Source: DASZHA01 sp049644325 (GTDB lineage: Bacteria; Chloroflexota; Dormibacteria; DASZGP01). From it: 15,953 bases of DNA. Both the position numbers and the translations under genes were made by a program. The stretch lies in contig JBARRR010000087.1 in the NCBI GenBank assembly GCA_049644325.1, forward strand, positions 1 through 15,953. Direction: 5' to 3'. The notes below the pieces were generated by a model, which searched no databases, was not told where the DNA came from, and worked only from the letters and a program-made list of their open reading frames with translations. Of this stretch, positions 14,948-15,953 are shown one piece after another (positions within the stretch are counted from its first letter, which is position 1; the number at the start of each line of letters is the position of its first letter).

Positions 14948-15735
14948 GCGGCGTCAGGGGCAATCGAGCGCGCCCTGAGGCCGACGGCGCGGTCAACCAA
15001 CCGCGCGGGGACCAAGCGCAGGAGCCGGTAGGCAACCGATGCCCATCGGGTGGTGGCGAGGTCCCGCGCCGGCCGCCCCAGGGCTGCCCGAGCCAGGGTC
15101 CTGGCGGCGTCCTCGAGTCGCTCGGCGGGAACCCGCCCCTCGAGCGAGAGGCCCTTGGCCGCCGCGGCCTCGTGGATCGGCGTGCGGATGTAGCCGGGGT
15201 AGACGGTGGTGACGCCGATGGCGCCGGCGCTCTCAACCCGGAGGCCATCCGAGTACGCCACCAGCCCGCGCTTGCTCATGCAGTAGGCGGTGGCCATCGG
15301 CATGGGGAGGTGGACCAGGCCAGAGGCGACGTTGACGACGCGCCCTCGCGAAGCGCGCAGCGCCGGCATGGCTGCGGCGGTAACGCGCCAGGGCCCCAGG
15401 AGGTTGACGTCGATGACCGCCAGGGCGTCGGCGTCGGGGCGCTCCCCAGCCGCCTGGGGAATCCCGATTCCGGCGTTGTTGACGAGAACGTCGAGCCCGC
15501 CCAGCCGTGAGACTGCCTCGGCCATGGCGGCGTCCACCGAAGCCTGGTCGCGGACGTCGCAGCGGATGACGTCCTCGCCGGGGTTGAGGTCGAGCCCGAC
15601 AACGGTGGCACCCCGGGCGCGAAGCTCGACCGCGGCGGCGGCGCCGATGCCACTGGCGGCGCCGGTGATGACGACCCGCTTGGGCGCGCCCTTCGGACAG
15701 CGGGCAGGGATGACGCCGGCTTCCAGCGGGCTCAT
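14944..15735 (-). CDS. Short-chain dehydrogenase/reductase (classical SDR)
   Basis: ATG 15735 gives 263 aa and overlaps the stop of the upstream monooxygenase as ATGA; the frame's upstream extension is antisense-like and was not used. Classical SDR motifs are complete: cofactor loop TGAASGIG (residues 24-31), Asp49 at the end of strand 2, CDVRD (59-63), NNAG (86-89), Asn111, catalytic Ser138, Tyr151 and Lys155 (YCMSK), and YPGYIRTPI after strand 6. Asp49 in that position usually goes with NAD(H) preference. The C-terminal 40 residues are arginine-rich and alanine-rich. The substrate is unknown. Coupling to a flavin monooxygenase suggests joint oxidation of a lipid, ketone or xenobiotic, which is inference. 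Confidence 0.93.
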   Translation of the reverse strand: MSPLEAGVIPARCPKGAPKRVVITGAASGIGAAAAVELRARGATVVGLDLNPGEDVIRCDVRDQASVDAAMAEAVSRLGGLDVLVNNAGIGIPQAAGERPDADALAVIDVNLLGPWRVTAAAMPALRASRGRVVNVASGLVHLPMPMATAYCMSKRGLVAYSDGLRVESAGAIGVTTVYPGYIRTPIHEAAAAKGLSLEGRVPAERLEDAARTLARAALGRPARDLATTRWASVAYRLLRLVPARLVDRAVGLRARSIAPDAA

Positions 15736-15953
15736 GCCGCCACCGATGTCGCCGTGGCGGCCTGGCGCCGGCGGGTGGCGGGGAGCGGCTGCCCGACATA
15801 GCTGCTGGCGTCGAAGCGGCTGAGGGCGCGCCGGAACTGGAACGTGAACCCCGGCCAGAGTGTCGAGTTGCGGCCCTGCCGGTCGAGGTACCAGCTGTTG
15901 CACCCGCCGGCGAGCCAGACCGTGCCCCTCATGCGTCGCTGGATCGCCTCGGT
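15732..15953 (-). CDS. Flavin-containing monooxygenase, C-terminal part, runs off the right edge
   Basis: The frame is open to the right edge; 73 residues of the C-terminus are visible. The motif GGCNSWYLDRQGRNSTLWPG followed by FTFQFRRALSRFD is characteristic of the C-terminal end of FMO or Baeyer-Villiger-type NAD(P)/FAD monooxygenases of the EtaA class, as I remember them. The catalytic Rossmann domains lie outside the window, so cofactor sites cannot be checked. It ends in TGA overlapping the SDR start, so the two genes form an operon read leftward. The tail after the motif is basic and alanine-rich (PATRRRQAATATSVAA). Confidence 0.82.
   Translation of the reverse strand, partial: TEAIQRRMRGTVWLAGGCNSWYLDRQGRNSTLWPGFTFQFRRALSRFDASSYVGQPLPATRRRQAATATSVAA

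Noticed and set aside
15736..15903. N-terminal extension of the SDR frame
   Set aside because: It overlaps the monooxygenase C-terminal motif in another frame on the same strand; ATG 15735 fits the SDR family length and the ATGA overlap.

Overview
This is a GC-rich, densely packed bacterial chromosome segment. It has short intergenic gaps, many 4-bp stop/start overlaps, and frequent GTG starts with a possible TTG or CTG start. Several units resemble actinobacterial ones: a CysA/SseC-type sulfurtransferase pair, a SigR-like ECF sigma factor with a ZAS anti-sigma factor, and a MtrA/RegX3-like response regulator. A high-GC Terrabacteria lineage fits best, either Actinomycetota or a neighbour such as Candidatus Dormibacterota or Chloroflexota. 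That placement is inference. No rRNA, tRNA, CRISPR array, insertion sequence or phage gene was found, and no gap without a gene exceeds 300 bp.

Left part (1-4447). The window opens inside a folate-pathway pyrophosphokinase (FolK) fused to a GrpB/UPF0157 domain, followed by a probable tiny membrane protein. Converging on these is a minus-strand operon of four genes read right to left: histidine phosphatase, FemAB-type peptidoglycan bridge aminoacyltransferase, soluble PAS histidine kinase, and OmpR-type response regulator. Each junction is an ATGA overlap, so the four proteins are probably made together.

Middle (4448-9718). An AT-rich divergent promoter region with palindromes leads rightward into a protein with three PATAN/DUF4388-like modules and an acidic Glu-Pro linker. 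Next come a large lipoprotein (two Ig-like domains plus a beta-propeller) and a small alpha/beta hydrolase that overlaps it. A strong GC hairpin separates these from the opposing cysA-sseC sulfurtransferase operon. That operon has a candidate operator beside its promoter, and a six-codon mini-ORF couples its two genes.

Right part (9719-15953). A secreted CocE/X-Pro-dipeptidase-like hydrolase ends in an LPNTA sortase-type anchor. It converges on a zinc-ribbon methyltransferase. Divergent from the methyltransferase is a redox-type stress module: an ECF sigma factor with a SigR-like promoter (GGGAAT-N17-GTT) just upstream, an overlapping ZAS anti-sigma factor, and a membrane-anchored TlpA/ResA-like thioredoxin. 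The window ends with a minus-strand pair, a short-chain dehydrogenase overlapping the C-terminal end of a flavin monooxygenase that runs off the right edge.

The most notable points are the FolK-GrpB fusion, the sigma/anti-sigma/thioredoxin module with its own predicted promoter, the LPNTA hydrolase, the mini-ORF coupling in cysA-sseC, and the phosphatase-FemAB-kinase-regulator operon.
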